Notes: generated from the sequence alone by a model not told the origin. 64,000 bases of DNA from Pseudomonas asturiensis (GCF_900143095.1 NZ_FRDA01000005.1:124001-188000), one strand, 5' to 3'; shown: positions 8,025 through 17,430, counted from the first letter of the stretch. Translations and numbers: made by a program.

Positions 8025-9371
8025 CTAGCGGCGTACCTGTTTCAGGGTCTCGGCAATCAGGAACGCCAGCTCAAGCGACTGATCGGCATTCATCCGCGGG
8101 TCGCAATGAGTGTGGTAGCGATCCGACAGGCCATCTTCAGTGATGGGGCGCGCGCCGCCGATGCATTCGGTGACGTTCTGCCCGGTCATTTCGATGTGGA
8201 TGCCTCCCGCGTAGGTGCCTTCGGCCTGATGCACCTGAAAGAACTGTTTGACCTCGCCCAGGATCTGCGCGAAGTCGCGGGTCTTGTAACCGCTGCTGGC
8301 CTTGATGGTATTGCCATGCATCGGGTCCGAACTCCACAGCACCTTGCGACCTTCACGCTCGACAGCGCGAATCAGCTGCGGCAGGTGATCGCCGACCTTA
8401 TTGGCGCCCATGCGCGCAATCAGGTTCAGGCGGCCTGGATCGTTGTCCGGGTTGAGGATGTCGATCAGGCGGATCAGGTCATCGGTGTTCATGCTCGGCC
8501 CGACCTTGACGCCAATCGGGTTGTTCACGCCACGCAGAAATTCGACATGCGCGCCGTCCAGTTGCCGGGTGCGGTCGCCGATCCACAGCATGTGCGCGGA
8601 GCAATCGTAGTAATCGTTGGTCAGGCTGTCGCGCCGCACGAAGGCCTCTTCGTAGTTGAGCAACAGAGCTTCATGGGCGGTGAAAAAGCTGGTTTCGCGC
8701 AATTGCGGTGAGGTGTCCATGCCGCAGGCGCGCATGAAGGCAAGCGTCTCGTCGATGCGGTCTGCGAGTTGACTGTACTTTTCGCCCAGTGCCGAATTGG
8801 CGATGAAGTCCAGGTTCCACTGATGCACCTGATGCAGGTCGGCAAAGCCGCCCTGCGCGAAGGCGCGCAGCAGATTGAGCGTGGCGGTGGACTGGTTGTA
8901 GGCCTGTATCAGCCTATCAGGGTCTGGAACGCGGCTCTTTTCATCGAAGCCGATGCCGTTGACGATGTCGCCACGATAGGCCGGGAAGGTCACGCCATCG
9001 ATGGTTTCATCATTGGCTGAGCGCGGTTTGGCGAACTGGCCGGCCATGCGTCCGACCTTGACCACCGGGCAGCCGGCCGCAAAGGTCATCACCACGGCCA
9101 TCTGCAACAGCACCTTGAAGGTGTCGCGAATCTTGGCGGCGGAAAACTCCATGAAGCTTTCGGCGCAGTCGCCGCCCTGCAGCAGGAACGCGCGGCCCTG
9201 AGTCACTTCGGCAAACTGACGACGCAACTCTCGTGCCTCGCCGGCGAACACCAGCGGCGGGTAGCTGGCCAGGCTTTGTTCGACTTTCAGAAGATGCGCG
9301 GCGTCGGGGTACTGAGGTTGCTGCTGAATCGGCAGTGCCCGCCAGCTGTCGGGGCTCCAGGGTTGGCTCAT
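8025..9371 (-). CDS. Class II 3-deoxy-7-phosphoheptulonate (DAHP) synthase
   Basis: The ATG at 9371 gives 448 residues, the normal class II (plant/AroH-II type) length; a 38-codon upstream extension is not supported. Signatures include the metal-binding [52 protein letters not shown] and [18 protein letters not shown]. It condenses phosphoenolpyruvate and erythrose 4-phosphate in the first step of aromatic amino-acid synthesis. Pseudomonads usually also have type I enzymes, and class II copies can serve secondary metabolism, but no such genes are adjacent. It is transcribed divergently from the spermidine-synthase-like gene and converges on ycaQ with a 7-base gap. Confidence 0.95.
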   Translation of the reverse strand: MSQPWSPDSWRALPIQQQPQYPDAAHLLKVEQSLASYPPLVFAGEARELRRQFAEVTQGRAFLLQGGDCAESFMEFSAAKIRDTFKVLLQMAVVMTFAAGCPVVKVGRMAGQFAKPRSANDETIDGVTFPAYRGDIVNGIGFDEKSRVPDPDRLIQAYNQSTATLNLLRAFAQGGFADLHQVHQWNLDFIANSALGEKYSQLADRIDETLAFMRACGMDTSPQLRETSFFTAHEALLLNYEEAFVRRDSLTNDYYDCSAHMLWIGDRTRQLDGAHVEFLRGVNNPIGVKVGPSMNTDDLIRLIDILNPDNDPGRLNLIARMGANKVGDHLPQLIRAVEREGRKVLWSSDPMHGNTIKASSGYKTRDFAQILGEVKQFFQVHQAEGTYAGGIHIEMTGQNVTECIGGARPITEDGLSDRYHTHCDPRMNADQSLELAFLIAETLKQVRR

Positions 9372-9532
9372 GGTTGGCTCTAGGGTTGTGCAATCGGATC
9401 GGCATGTTAGCAGCTCATCGGGCTGCTGCCAGCGTGGCGCAGATAACCGGGGCAGGTTGTGGTCCGGGAAAATGTGACAAAGCACGTGGCTTGGCCGACA
9501 ATCCGCGTTTTGCGGGCCAATCGGGAACGGTA

Positions 9533-10294
9533 ATGACGGAAGAGCGTGAGCGCGTAGAACGGATTCTGGCGGAAGTCCACGATGATTTCGGCATGATCCG
9601 CGTGCTGGAAGTCGACGACTATCGCTTCCTCGAATTTGGCGATGCCATCGAACAGAGTTGCACCTTCACGGCTGATCCCAGCTGGCTGGAGTACGACTAC
9701 ACCCGCGCCATGTTGATCGGTGCGCTGTGCCATGAGGCGCCCGAGAGCGCGCTGTTTCTGGGGCTGGGTGCCGGCACGCTGACCCAGGCGTGCATGAAGT
9801 TTCTGCCGCTTGAAGACGTCGAGGTGATCGAGCTGCGCCCGGATGTCCCGCGCCTGGCGATGGAGTACATGGGGCTGGACGACGACCCGCGTCTATATAT
9901 ACGTATCGGCGACGCGCTCGATCTGCTCGATACCACGGAGCCTGCGGACCTGATTTTCGTCGACCTCTATACGGATGTCGGCCCCGGGGTCGGGCATCTG
10001 GCCTGGAATTTCCTGCACGGTTGTCAGCAACGCCTGAACCCCGGCGGCTGGCTGATCATCAATCAGTGGGCCACCGACGACGGCAAGCCGTTGGGTGCCG
10101 CGCTGTTGCGCGGTCTTTATCATCGCCATTACTGGGAGCTGCCGGTCAAAGAGGGCAATGTCATTCTTATCGTGCCGTCGGACCTGGACCAGGTGCTGGA
10201 CATCGACGCCCTCAACGTGCGGGCCGAAGCACTGGCCGCTCGCCTGGGTTACTCACTGGCGTCATTGATCAAGGCGGTCAGACCGGCAACCTGA
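9533..10294 (+). CDS. Spermidine-synthase-like methyltransferase-fold protein
   Basis: The start at 9533, with GGGAACGG just upstream, gives 253 residues. The Rossmann core is clear: [20 protein letters not shown] (SAM/dcSAM loop), [15 protein letters not shown], then [10 protein letters not shown] and [11 protein letters not shown]. The family includes spermidine synthases and stand-alone methyltransferase-like proteins of unknown substrate. The polyamine-binding N-terminal hairpin is only partly recognisable, so aminopropyltransferase activity is uncertain. The gene is monocistronic; a hairpin with a TTCG loop follows about 55 bases after the stop. Confidence 0.75.
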   Translation: MTEERERVERILAEVHDDFGMIRVLEVDDYRFLEFGDAIEQSCTFTADPSWLEYDYTRAMLIGALCHEAPESALFLGLGAGTLTQACMKFLPLEDVEVIELRPDVPRLAMEYMGLDDDPRLYIRIGDALDLLDTTEPADLIFVDLYTDVGPGVGHLAWNFLHGCQQRLNPGGWLIINQWATDDGKPLGAALLRGLYHRHYWELPVKEGNVILIVPSDLDQVLDIDALNVRAEALAARLGYSLASLIKAVRPAT

Positions 10295-10548
10295 GCAGGA
10301 CTGTTCTCCAGGCTCTTTACGAATCATCGGTGATGGCGCGTTAAAAACGGGCTCGTTCGCGAGTCCGATCGGAATGCTCATTTGCAATCCGCAGACTCAA
10401 ACGCGATCCCGGCCGCTCCTTGCCTGTTTTGCCTCGTCTGACTTGGCTCGCCGACTTTTCGTACAAAGCCTAAACTTGCGTGGGACAATTCGCCGCACGT
10501 CGAAAGTCTTGGTCCTGATCATCTGTACGATCCGGTGAAACGTTTAAG

Positions 10549-10619
10549 CCGGCGTGCCCGCAAACGCGGGCTCATGCCGCGCACGGCAAAAGGTCAATGA
10601 CCCACAGTGCCTGTTTTTT
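10549..10619 (+). other. Triple hairpin followed by T6, possible small RNA or attenuator
   Basis: Stems GCCCGC/GCGGGC (10556-10571), GCCG/CGGC (10576-10587) and GGTC/GACC (10592-10602) are followed by TTTTTT at 10614-10619. No gene precedes it on this strand within 250 bases. The last stem is short and 11 bases from the T-run, so this is a weak call. Confidence 0.3.
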
Positions 10620-10659
10620 CTCGCTCTGCCGGCAATGTTTCGCAAAAAAAAGACTCACT

Positions 10660-10682
10660 TTGATGCGCAATTCCGGTATAGT
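10660..10682 (+). promoter_or_regulatory. Putative deaD promoter
   Basis: The -10-like TATAGT (10677-10682) is followed by a GC-rich discriminator (GCGCGCCGG). TTGATG (10660-10665) is only 11 bases upstream, too close for a normal -35, so the -35 is unresolved. The implied leader is about 205 nt. Confidence 0.45.
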
Positions 10683-10862
10683 GCGCGCCGGCCTTAACGA
10701 GGCCCTCGTCGTGATATAGCAGTTCTCCGAAGCCCGCTTCGGTCGCGCGTTCGCACTGCGAACTATCATTGACGATCCATTCATCAAACGTTTTCGCAAA
10801 TCCCCGCCGACAAAGCAGCCAGGGTGACCTCAAGGTCGTACACGGCACGCGCAGCTTTGAAG

Positions 10863-10899
10863 CATGGGTCTTTGCGGATGCACTAGAGGCAGACCCATG
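10863..10899 (+). promoter_or_regulatory. Hairpin that buries the deaD start codon
   Basis: CATGGGTCT (10863-10871) and AGACCCATG (10891-10899) are perfect 9-bp complementary arms. The right arm contains the whole ATG start codon of deaD, and the 19-base loop holds the AGAGG ribosome binding site (10885-10889). Such a fold would limit translation when stable. Confidence 0.6.
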
Positions 10900-12561
10900 A
10901 CCCAGGAAATCGGCGGCTTCGCCGCTCTCGAACTTCATCCCAATATCGTTGCAGCTGTCGTCGCCACTGGCTACGAAGAGCCTTCGGCCATTCAGCAGCA
11001 ATCGATCCCGATCATTCTCGCCGGTCACGACATGATTGGTCAGGCACAGACCGGTACGGGTAAAACCGCCGCGTTCGCACTGCCTATCCTGCATCGCATC
11101 GACCCGAGCAAGCGCGAGCCGCAAGCACTGATCCTGGCCCCGACCCGCGAGCTGGCACTTCAAGTTGCCACCGCGTTCGAGACCTACGCAAAACAAATGC
11201 CGGGCGTGACCGTTGTAGCGGTCTACGGCGGCGCGCCTATGGGCCCTCAGCTCAAGGCCATCCGCAACGGCGCACAAATCGTCGTCGCTACCCCGGGCCG
11301 TCTGTGCGATCACCTTCGCCGTGACGAAAAAGTTCTGGCGACCGTGAACCACCTGGTTCTCGACGAAGCGGACGAAATGCTGAAGCTGGGCTTCATGGAC
11401 GACCTGGAAGTGATCTTCAAGGCCATGCCTGAGACTCGCCAGACCGTTCTGTTCTCGGCCACACTGCCGCAGTCGATCCGTGCCATCGCCGAACGCCACC
11501 TGCGCGATCCGAAGCACGTCAAGATCCAGACCAAGACCCAGACCGTTACCGCGATCGAGCAGGCTCACCTGCTGGTTCACGCTGACCAGAAGACCTCGGC
11601 TGTCCTGAGCCTGCTGGAAGTCGAAGACTTCGACGCCCTGATCATGTTCGTCCGCACCAAGCAGGCGACCCTGGACCTGGCAAGCGCGCTGGAAGCCAAA
11701 GGCTACAAGGCTGCTGCGCTGAACGGCGACATCGCCCAGAACCAGCGCGAGCGCGTCATTGACTCGCTCAAGGATGGCCGTCTGGACATCGTTGTAGCGA
11801 CCGACGTTGCTGCTCGTGGTCTCGACGTTCCGCGTATCACTCACGTGTTCAACGTGGACATGCCTTACGACCCGGAGTCCTACGTTCACCGTATCGGCCG
11901 TACCGGCCGTGCAGGTCGCGAAGGTCGTGCGCTGCTGCTGGTTACGCCGCGTGAGCGCCGCATGCTGCAGGTTATCGAGCGTGTGACCGGTCAGAAGGTT
12001 GCGGAAGTCCGCCTGCCGGATGCCCAGGCTGTGCTGGATGCCCGTATCAAGAAGCTGACCAACAGCCTGTCGCCACTGGTTGCCGACGCTGAGTCGACCC
12101 ATGGTGATCTGCTGGATCGTCTGACTGCGGACATCGGTTGCACCCCGCGTGCACTGGCTGCCGCTCTGCTGCGCAAAGCGACCAATGGTCAGGCTCTGAC
12201 ACTGGCTGCCATCGAGCGTGAGCGCCCACTGGTTCCGAACAACGCCCCGCGTGGCGATCGTCCGGAGCGCAGCGGTGACCGTCCAGAGCGTGAGCGTCGT
12301 GCGCCGGTTCCATTGGCTGAAGGCCGTGCTCGTTGCCGTACCGCGCTGGGTGCGCGTGATGGTATCGCTGCCAAGAACCTGCTGGGTGCCATCCTCAACG
12401 AAGGCGGCCTGGCCCGCGAAGCCATCGGCCGTATTCAGGTCCGTGACAGCTTCAGCCTGGTCGAACTGCCGGAAGATGGTCTTGAGCGTCTGCTGACCAA
12501 GCTCAAGGACACCCGCGTTGCCGGCAAGCAGTTGAAGCTGCGTCGCTATCGCGAGGATTGA
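10897..12561 (+). CDS. deaD: Cold-shock DEAD-box RNA helicase
   Basis: The 554-residue protein has every DEAD-box motif in order: Q motif (GYEEPSAIQQQSIP), I (AQTGTGKT), Ia (PTRELA), Ib (TPGR), II (DEAD), III (SAT), IV (IMFVRT), V (ATDVAARGLDV) and VI (HRIGRTGRAG). A DbpA-type RNA-binding domain closes the C-terminus (GAILNEGGLAREAIGRIQVRDSFSLVELP), which fits DeaD/CsdA, a helicase for ribosome assembly and mRNA unwinding at low temperature. An RGDRPERSGDRPERERR linker separates the two. The start at 10897 has AGAGG seven bases upstream; an ATG at 10864 is in frame but has no site. Codon use is strongly biased, as in highly expressed genes. Confidence 0.95.
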   Translation: MTQEIGGFAALELHPNIVAAVVATGYEEPSAIQQQSIPIILAGHDMIGQAQTGTGKTAAFALPILHRIDPSKREPQALILAPTRELALQVATAFETYAKQMPGVTVVAVYGGAPMGPQLKAIRNGAQIVVATPGRLCDHLRRDEKVLATVNHLVLDEADEMLKLGFMDDLEVIFKAMPETRQTVLFSATLPQSIRAIAERHLRDPKHVKIQTKTQTVTAIEQAHLLVHADQKTSAVLSLLEVEDFDALIMFVRTKQATLDLASALEAKGYKAAALNGDIAQNQRERVIDSLKDGRLDIVVATDVAARGLDVPRITHVFNVDMPYDPESYVHRIGRTGRAGREGRALLLVTPRERRMLQVIERVTGQKVAEVRLPDAQAVLDARIKKLTNSLSPLVADAESTHGDLLDRLTADIGCTPRALAAALLRKATNGQALTLAAIERERPLVPNNAPRGDRPERSGDRPERERRAPVPLAEGRARCRTALGARDGIAAKNLLGAILNEGGLAREAIGRIQVRDSFSLVELPEDGLERLLTKLKDTRVAGKQLKLRRYRED

Positions 12562-12586
12562 TCCGCGCCTGAGCTGATCGTCCAAT

Positions 12587-12618
12587 AAAAAATCCCCGAC
12601 TGGTTCGGGGATTTTTTT
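12587..12618. terminator. Bidirectional terminator between deaD and the DODA gene
   Basis: AAAAAATCCCCGA pairs with TCGGGGATTTTTT around a five-base loop. The run of A on the left and T on the right lets it work on both strands for the convergent genes. Confidence 0.92.
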
Positions 12619-12637
12619 GCTTCGGATTTCTCAAGCG

Positions 12638-13405
12638 TCAGCCGAATCGGTAGATGTCCATGCCCAGCGCGCCCAGGGTGAAGCCCTGGTGCGCAATGCT
12701 GAACTCACCGCCTGCGCCTCTGGCGAAGTACAGCGGCAACAGATGCTCGTCGCTCGGATGAGCGCGCACCGCATGAGGCGCGAGGCTGCGATAGTGGTGC
12801 AGCGCTTCTTCGTCGTCGCTGGCGAGCTTCTCGATCATCCAGTCGCGAAAGGCCTTGGCCCAGGGTTCGATGCTCTCTGGGCCTGCGTGCCAGTTCAGCT
12901 CACCGAGGTTGTGCGTGATGCTGCCGGAACCGATGATCAGCACGCCCTGATCGCGCAGGCTGGCGAGCGCCTTGCCGATGCGCGTCTGCAGCTCGGGGCC
13001 CTGTCTGCTGGGCAGGGAAACCTGTACCACGGGAATATCGGCCTGTGGGTACATCAACGACAGCGGCACCCAGACGCCATGGTCGAACGGGCGCCTGCTG
13101 TCGATGCGTGCGGGCAGGTCGTGGGTGGCCAGCAGATCGACCACTTCCCGTGTCAGTTCAGGCAGGCCGGGTGCGGGATACTGTACGGCGAACAACGCTG
13201 CGGGAAAGCCCCCGAAGTCATGCCAGGTCTCCGGTTGCGGATTGCCGTTGACCAACAGTTCGTGGCTTTCCCAATGAGCCGACACCATCACGATAGCGCG
13301 CGGTCTGGGCATTGTGGCGGCGAGACGTGCCAGCGCAGGGCCGCTTTCGCCAGGCTCCAGTGCCAGCATCGGTGAGCCGTGGGAAATAAACAGGCTGGGG
13401 AACAT
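12638..13405 (-). CDS. Extradiol ring-cleavage dioxygenase, DODA/YgiD type
   Basis: The ATG at 13405 has GGAG upstream at good spacing and gives 255 residues. The LigB/DODA fold is shown by the metal His residues in FISHGSPM, VSAHWES, PFDHGVWVPL and the SGSITHNLGE block. Homologues open catechol rings such as DOPA at the 4,5 position; the natural bacterial substrate is usually unknown. An in-frame ATG 12 codons upstream encodes MSPSLFFAHGAQ, a near copy of the true N-terminus MFPSLFISHGSP, which is curious (see findings). The gene is divergent from tpm. Confidence 0.85.
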   Translation of the reverse strand: MFPSLFISHGSPMLALEPGESGPALARLAATMPRPRAIVMVSAHWESHELLVNGNPQPETWHDFGGFPAALFAVQYPAPGLPELTREVVDLLATHDLPARIDSRRPFDHGVWVPLSLMYPQADIPVVQVSLPSRQGPELQTRIGKALASLRDQGVLIIGSGSITHNLGELNWHAGPESIEPWAKAFRDWMIEKLASDDEEALHHYRSLAPHAVRAHPSDEHLLPLYFARGAGGEFSIAHQGFTLGALGMDIYRFG

Positions 13406-13512
13406 TTGAGCTCCATGTGCAAAGAACAATGATGGACTCATCTTCAGTCATTGCAATGATCTAAATCTAATATAAGTTTTGATGCGGTTTGATCGATTTT
13501 TCAGGAGGGTTC

Positions 13513-14184
13513 ATGGACGCGGAGTTTTGGCAGCAGCGCTGGTCGACGGGGCAGATCGGGTTTCATCAGGCTGAGGTGAATGAGGACCTGCGTGCATTCT
13601 GGCCCGGGCTGGCGCTGGAGCAGGGAGCGCGCGTGCTGGTGCCGCTCTGCGGCAAGAGCCGGGACATGAGCTGGCTGATCGAGCAGGGCTGGTACGTGGT
13701 CGGCGTCGAGCTGTCGCAGACGGCGGTCGAAGGCTATTTCGCCGGTCACACGTTGCAGCCTCAGGTGAGGCAGTGCGGTGGTTTCAGCGTCTACTCTGCC
13801 CCTGGGATCGAGATATGGTGTGGTGATTTCTTTGCCCTGACGTCGCAAGAGATAGGCACGTGCTCGGCTTTTTATGACCGGGCCGCGATGATTGCGTTGC
13901 CGTCTGACATGCGTGAGCGTTATGTCCGACAGCTTGAGCGACTGATGCCTTCCGTTTGCCGCGGATTGCTGATCACGCTGGACTACGATCAGTCAGAACT
14001 CGACGGGCCGCCATTCTCCGTCCCTGACACGTGGCTGCAAGCGACAGTGTCTGCTGGATGGAAGGTGATGAAGGTTGCAGGGCGCGATGCGCTGCACAGC
14101 AGCCCCAAGGCGCTCAAGGCCGGGGTGAGGCGTATGGAGGAGTGTGCTTACTGGTTTGAGCGAAAAGTTTTGGCTGGCACATGA
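13513..14184 (+). CDS. tpm: Thiopurine S-methyltransferase (selenium/tellurium detoxification)
   Basis: The 223-residue protein starts right after an AGGAGGG site. It shows the TPMT signature: the N-terminal FWQQRWSTGQIGFHQ, the SAM-binding VLVPLCGKSRDMSWL, GVELSQTAVEGYF, and AFYDRAAMIALPSDMRERY. Bacterial TPMT was described in Pseudomonas, where it methylates thiopurines and confers tellurite and selenium tolerance by forming volatile methylated species. It is monocistronic and ends in a shared terminator with htpX. Confidence 0.95.
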   Translation: MDAEFWQQRWSTGQIGFHQAEVNEDLRAFWPGLALEQGARVLVPLCGKSRDMSWLIEQGWYVVGVELSQTAVEGYFAGHTLQPQVRQCGGFSVYSAPGIEIWCGDFFALTSQEIGTCSAFYDRAAMIALPSDMRERYVRQLERLMPSVCRGLLITLDYDQSELDGPPFSVPDTWLQATVSAGWKVMKVAGRDALHSSPKALKAGVRRMEECAYWFERKVLAGT

Positions 14185-14253
14185 TCATGCGAGTAGTTGC
14201 CTGAACCTACCTGTGTTTCCGATACGACACAATCTCGCCGCAGATACCTGGCT

Positions 14254-14269
14254 GCGGGAGGCGGCTTTC
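14254..14269. repeat. REP-like fragment after tpm
   Basis: GCGGGAGGCGGCTTTC matches the left part of the REP core found intact at 47888 and 57550, but the right part has decayed. A partial complementary arm (CTCGCCGCAG) lies 10 bases to the left. Confidence 0.45.
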
Positions 14270-14301
14270 TGTGAGCAGCGTTGTGTCGGTTTCCGGAATA
14301 G

Positions 14302-14330
14302 AAAAAGGGCGACTCACGTCGCCCTTTTTT
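14302..14330. terminator. Bidirectional terminator between tpm and htpX
   Basis: GGGCGAC pairs with GTCGCCC around TCAC. Five As lie on the left and six Ts on the right, so both convergent genes can use it. Confidence 0.92.
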
Positions 14331-14346
14331 GTCGCTGCCCGATCAA

Positions 14347-15234
14347 TCAACCACGGCGGCGCAGTGCCTCGATGCGGGTTTCCAGCGGCGGGTGGCTCAT
14401 GAACAGGCCGGCGATGCCGTGCTTGAGGCTGGCATTGATGCCGAACGCCGTCAGGCTGTCGGGCATGTTCACCGGTACGCCCTGCTCGGAGCGCAAGCGC
14501 TGCAAGGCACTGATCATGGCCTGGGTGCCCGCCAGACGAGCACCGGCATCGTCGGCGCGGAACTCGCGTTTGCGCGAGAACCACATCACGATGGCGCTGG
14601 CCAGGAAACCCAGCACCAGCTCGGCGAAGATCGTCGTGATGTAGTAGGCGATACCCTGACCGTTTTCGGTCTTGAAAATCACCTTGTCGACGAAGTTGCC
14701 GATGATACGGGCGAAGAACATCACGAAGGTGTTTACCACACCCTGTACCAGCGCCAGCGTCACCATGTCGCCGTTGGACACGTGGCCGATCTCGTGGGCC
14801 AGGACCGCCTTGACCTCATCGGGCGAAAAACGCTCCAGCAAGCCCTGGCTGACGGCAACGAGCGCGTCGTTCTTGTTCCAGCCCGTGGCGAACGCGTTGG
14901 CTTCATAGGCCGGGAAGATACCGACTTCCGGCATCTTGATGCCTGCGTCGCGGGACAGTTGTTCCACGGTCTGCAGCAGCCATTGCTCATGGCGAGTGCG
15001 CGGCTGGGTGATGATCTGAGTGCCGGTGCTCATTTTCGCCATCCATTTGGAGATGAACAGCGAGAACAGCGAACCTGCGAACCCGAACACAGCGCAGAAG
15101 ACCAGCAGCTGATTGAGGTTGAGATCAACCCCGTTGGCCGCCATGAACCCATTGAAGCCAAAAAGGCTCAGGGTGATGCTGGCAATCAGCACGACCGCAA
15201 GGTTAGTGGCCAAAAACAGCAAAATGCGCATCAT
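14347..15234 (-). CDS. htpX: Membrane zinc metalloprotease HtpX
   Basis: The 295-residue protein has two N-terminal membrane segments, the catalytic HEIGH (H147, E148, H151), and two later hydrophobic segments around [14 protein letters not shown] and [18 protein letters not shown]. The third zinc ligand is likely in [13 protein letters not shown]. HtpX degrades misfolded inner-membrane proteins alongside FtsH and is commonly under CpxR or heat-shock control; a Cpx-like system lies at 50-53 kb in this window. Length and ends match the family. It is probably monocistronic, downstream of alaA by 265 bases that contain the alaA terminator. Confidence 0.96.
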   Translation of the reverse strand: MMRILLFLATNLAVVLIASITLSLFGFNGFMAANGVDLNLNQLLVFCAVFGFAGSLFSLFISKWMAKMSTGTQIITQPRTRHEQWLLQTVEQLSRDAGIKMPEVGIFPAYEANAFATGWNKNDALVAVSQGLLERFSPDEVKAVLAHEIGHVSNGDMVTLALVQGVVNTFVMFFARIIGNFVDKVIFKTENGQGIAYYITTIFAELVLGFLASAIVMWFSRKREFRADDAGARLAGTQAMISALQRLRSEQGVPVNMPDSLTAFGINASLKHGIAGLFMSHPPLETRIEALRRRG

Positions 15235-15445
15235 GGTCGAAACGTTCTCCTCAGGACAAAATGTAACTGGATGCCGGGTATATAAGGTGATGCCCGTCTC
15301 TATTCAACCGAGGGACTATTTCAAACTGTGTCCTCTGGTCAGATTTGATGGTAATCCCGAGAACCTGAACGGCGCCTGAGCCATGGCGCTGGACCTCATG
15401 CGCCGCAATGCCTGGATTGAACGCCATTGAGTGAAGGGCAGAAAT

Positions 15446-15469
15446 AAAATGCCCCGAACGGGTCGGGGC
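15446..15469 (-). terminator. Terminator of alaA
   Basis: GCCCCGA (15451-15457) pairs with TCGGGGC (15463-15469). On the minus strand it is followed by ATTTTATTT. It lies 31 bases after the alaA stop. Confidence 0.85.
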
Positions 15470-15499
15470 AGGGTGCAGCGCATCACATTGACTGATGGC

Positions 15500-16711
15500 T
15501 CATTGGCGATAACTCTTCATGAAGTTGCCGATGCGGCCAATGGCCTGCTCCAGTTCATCGACACGCGGCAGGGTGACCACGCGGAAGTGGTCAGGCCACG
15601 GCCAGTTGAACGCCGTGCCTTGTACCACCAGCAGTTTTTCCGACAGCAGCAGGTCCAGCACGAATTTTTCGTCGTTGTGGATCGGGCAGATTTTCGGATC
15701 GATACGCGGGAAGGCGTACAGCGCGCCCATGGGTTTGACGCAGCTCACGCCCGGAATGTCGTTGAGCAGCTCCCAGGTGCGGTTGCGTTGCTCCAGCAGG
15801 CGGCCTGGCGGCAGGATCAGGTCATTGATGCTCTGGTAGCCGCCCAGTGCGGTCTGGATGGCGTGCTGGCTCGGTACGTTGGCGCACAGACGCATGTTGG
15901 CCAGAATGTCGATGCCTTCGATATAGCTCTGCGCATTGTGTTTCGGACCCGAGATGGCGATCCAGCCGGAGCGGAAGCCTGCGACACGGTACGACTTGGA
16001 CAGGCCGTTGAAGGTCAGGCACAACAGGTCCGGCGCCAGTGAGGCGGTACAGATGTGCACGGCATCGTCGTAGAGGATCTTGTCGTAGATCTCGTCGGAG
16101 AACACCACCAGATTGTGCTGGCGAGCGAGTTCCAGCATGCCCAGCAGCACTTCCTTCGAGTACACCGCGCCCGTCGGGTTATTCGGATTGATGATCACCA
16201 TGGCCTTGGTGTTGGGGGTGATCTTGGCCTTGATGTCGGCCAGGTCCGGCCACCAGTTGGCCTGTTCGTCGCACAGGTAATGCACCGGATTGCCACCGGA
16301 CAACGCCACCGCAGCGGTCCAGAGGGGGTAGTCCGGCGCAGGCACCAGCACTTCGTCGCCATTGTTGAGCAGCGCCTGCATCGACATCACGATCAGTTCG
16401 GACACGCCGTTGCCCAGGTAGATGTCTTCAATGCCGACACCTTCGACCTGCTTCTGCTGGTAGTACTGCATCACGGCCTTGCGAGCGCTGAACAGGCCTT
16501 TGGAGTCGCTGTAGCCCTGAGCGGTCGGCAGGTTACGGATGACGTCCTGCAGGATTTCATCAGGCGCCTCGAAACCAAACGGTGCCGGGTTGCCGATGTT
16601 CAGCTTGAGGATGCGATGACCTTCCTCTTCCAGGCGTTTGGCGTGCTTGAGCACTGGCCCGCGAATGTCATAGCAGACGTTAGCGAGCTTGTTCGATTTG
16701 CTGAACTGCAT
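15500..16711 (-). CDS. alaA: Alanine transaminase, pyridoxal-phosphate dependent
   Basis: The ATG at 16711 gives 403 residues, the AlaA length; 46 upstream codons are discarded. It is a class I/II fold-type I aminotransferase with KLNIGNPAPFGFEAPDEIL at the N-terminus, INPNNPTGAVYS, SDEIYDKILYD and the PLP lysine K239 in FNGLSKSYRVAGFRSGW. E. coli AlaA makes alanine from pyruvate and glutamate. The strong match to the MQFSKSNKLANVCYDIRGPV opening favours AlaA over other aspartate-type transaminases. It is divergent from msrB. Confidence 0.93.
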   Translation of the reverse strand: MQFSKSNKLANVCYDIRGPVLKHAKRLEEEGHRILKLNIGNPAPFGFEAPDEILQDVIRNLPTAQGYSDSKGLFSARKAVMQYYQQKQVEGVGIEDIYLGNGVSELIVMSMQALLNNGDEVLVPAPDYPLWTAAVALSGGNPVHYLCDEQANWWPDLADIKAKITPNTKAMVIINPNNPTGAVYSKEVLLGMLELARQHNLVVFSDEIYDKILYDDAVHICTASLAPDLLCLTFNGLSKSYRVAGFRSGWIAISGPKHNAQSYIEGIDILANMRLCANVPSQHAIQTALGGYQSINDLILPPGRLLEQRNRTWELLNDIPGVSCVKPMGALYAFPRIDPKICPIHNDEKFVLDLLLSEKLLVVQGTAFNWPWPDHFRVVTLPRVDELEQAIGRIGNFMKSYRQ

Positions 16712-16902
16712 GGTGATGATCCTGAAAATGGACGAGCTGTTGCTGACTTGCAATTGAAGGTCGCTGCACCTGGCACAATGAAATGAATTTGTGCGCGACA
16801 AACGCGGGTGCCAGACTGACGTCTGACCTGGCGCAATCATACGTGCCACCTGATCTGCGGAAAAGACACAGATCAGGCTTTTTCCGAATGGGAGGTGTAC
16901 CT

Positions 16903-17298
16903 GTGGACAAGTTGGAGAAAACGCTCGAAGAGTGGCGCGAGATGCTTGACCCTGAGCAGTACAACGTCTGTCGCCTGAAAGCCACCGAGCGTCCTTTCAG
17001 CGGCAAGTACAACGATACCAAGACCGCTGGCGTCTATCATTGCGTGTGCTGTGGCGAAGCACTGTTTGATTCCGAGACCAAATTCGACTCCGGCTGCGGC
17101 TGGCCCAGCTTCTACGCACCCCTCGAAGGTAGCGCGGTGGTGGAAGTGCGCGATGTCAGCCATGGCATGATCCGCACCGAAGTGGTCTGCGCCAAGTGTG
17201 ATGCGCACCTGGGGCATGTATTCCCGGACGGTCCACCGCCGACCGGTCTGCGTTATTGCATCAACTCGGTGTGTCTGGACCTGGTGCCGCGCCAATAG
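16903..17298 (+). CDS. msrB: Peptide methionine-(R)-S-oxide reductase
   Basis: The GTG at 16903 follows a GGGAGGTG site at proper spacing and gives the standard 131-residue MsrB; an ATG at 16888 lies inside that site. Zinc is bound by C47/C50 and C96/C99, the catalytic cysteine is C119 ([10 protein letters not shown]) and C64 sits in SGCGWPSF. The enzyme repairs Met-R-sulfoxide in proteins. A thiol glutathione peroxidase gene follows 132 bases downstream on the same strand, suggesting a joint oxidative-stress role. Confidence 0.96.
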   Translation: MDKLEKTLEEWREMLDPEQYNVCRLKATERPFSGKYNDTKTAGVYHCVCCGEALFDSETKFDSGCGWPSFYAPLEGSAVVEVRDVSHGMIRTEVVCAKCDAHLGHVFPDGPPPTGLRYCINSVCLDLVPRQ

Positions 17299-17430
17299 CG
17301 ACCGTTTGCTGAGCGGCCACTGCGCTTATCACGCTTTATCAGCGCGGGTAATTGAAGTGCATGCCGCTCGATTGCGCGCTAACGTCACGGGTCATTGCGC
17401 GACCCCTATTAGCCTGAGGCACTGACTGTC

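Larger units (their letters stand above)
10295..10896 (+). other. Long non-coding region before deaD, rich in hairpins
   Basis: No protein gene is visible in these 600 bases. Features seen: a TTCG-loop hairpin at 10349-10366; three consecutive hairpins at 10556-10602 followed by six Ts; a promoter-like -10 (TATAGT, 10677-10682); then a structured leader with stems at 10690-10704 (GGCC/GGCC), 10729-10740 (GAAGC/GCTTC), 10749-10763 (GTTCGC/GCGAAC) and 10863-10899 (enclosing the deaD start codon). Long folded leaders are usual for cold-shock genes. Confidence 0.7.

Noticed and set aside
10572..10799. A 75-codon minus-strand frame in the deaD upstream region
   Set aside because: No start signal, basic low-complexity product, and it overlaps the hairpins and promoter of deaD.
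10864..10896. Upstream in-frame ATG for deaD (11 extra codons)
   Set aside because: No ribosome binding site precedes it, while the ATG at 10897 has AGAGG at the right distance and gives the expected N-terminus.
10594..12585. A 663-codon open frame antisense to deaD
   Set aside because: It mirrors the codon bias of deaD, has low-complexity composition and no family resemblance. Long antisense frames are common opposite highly biased GC-rich genes.
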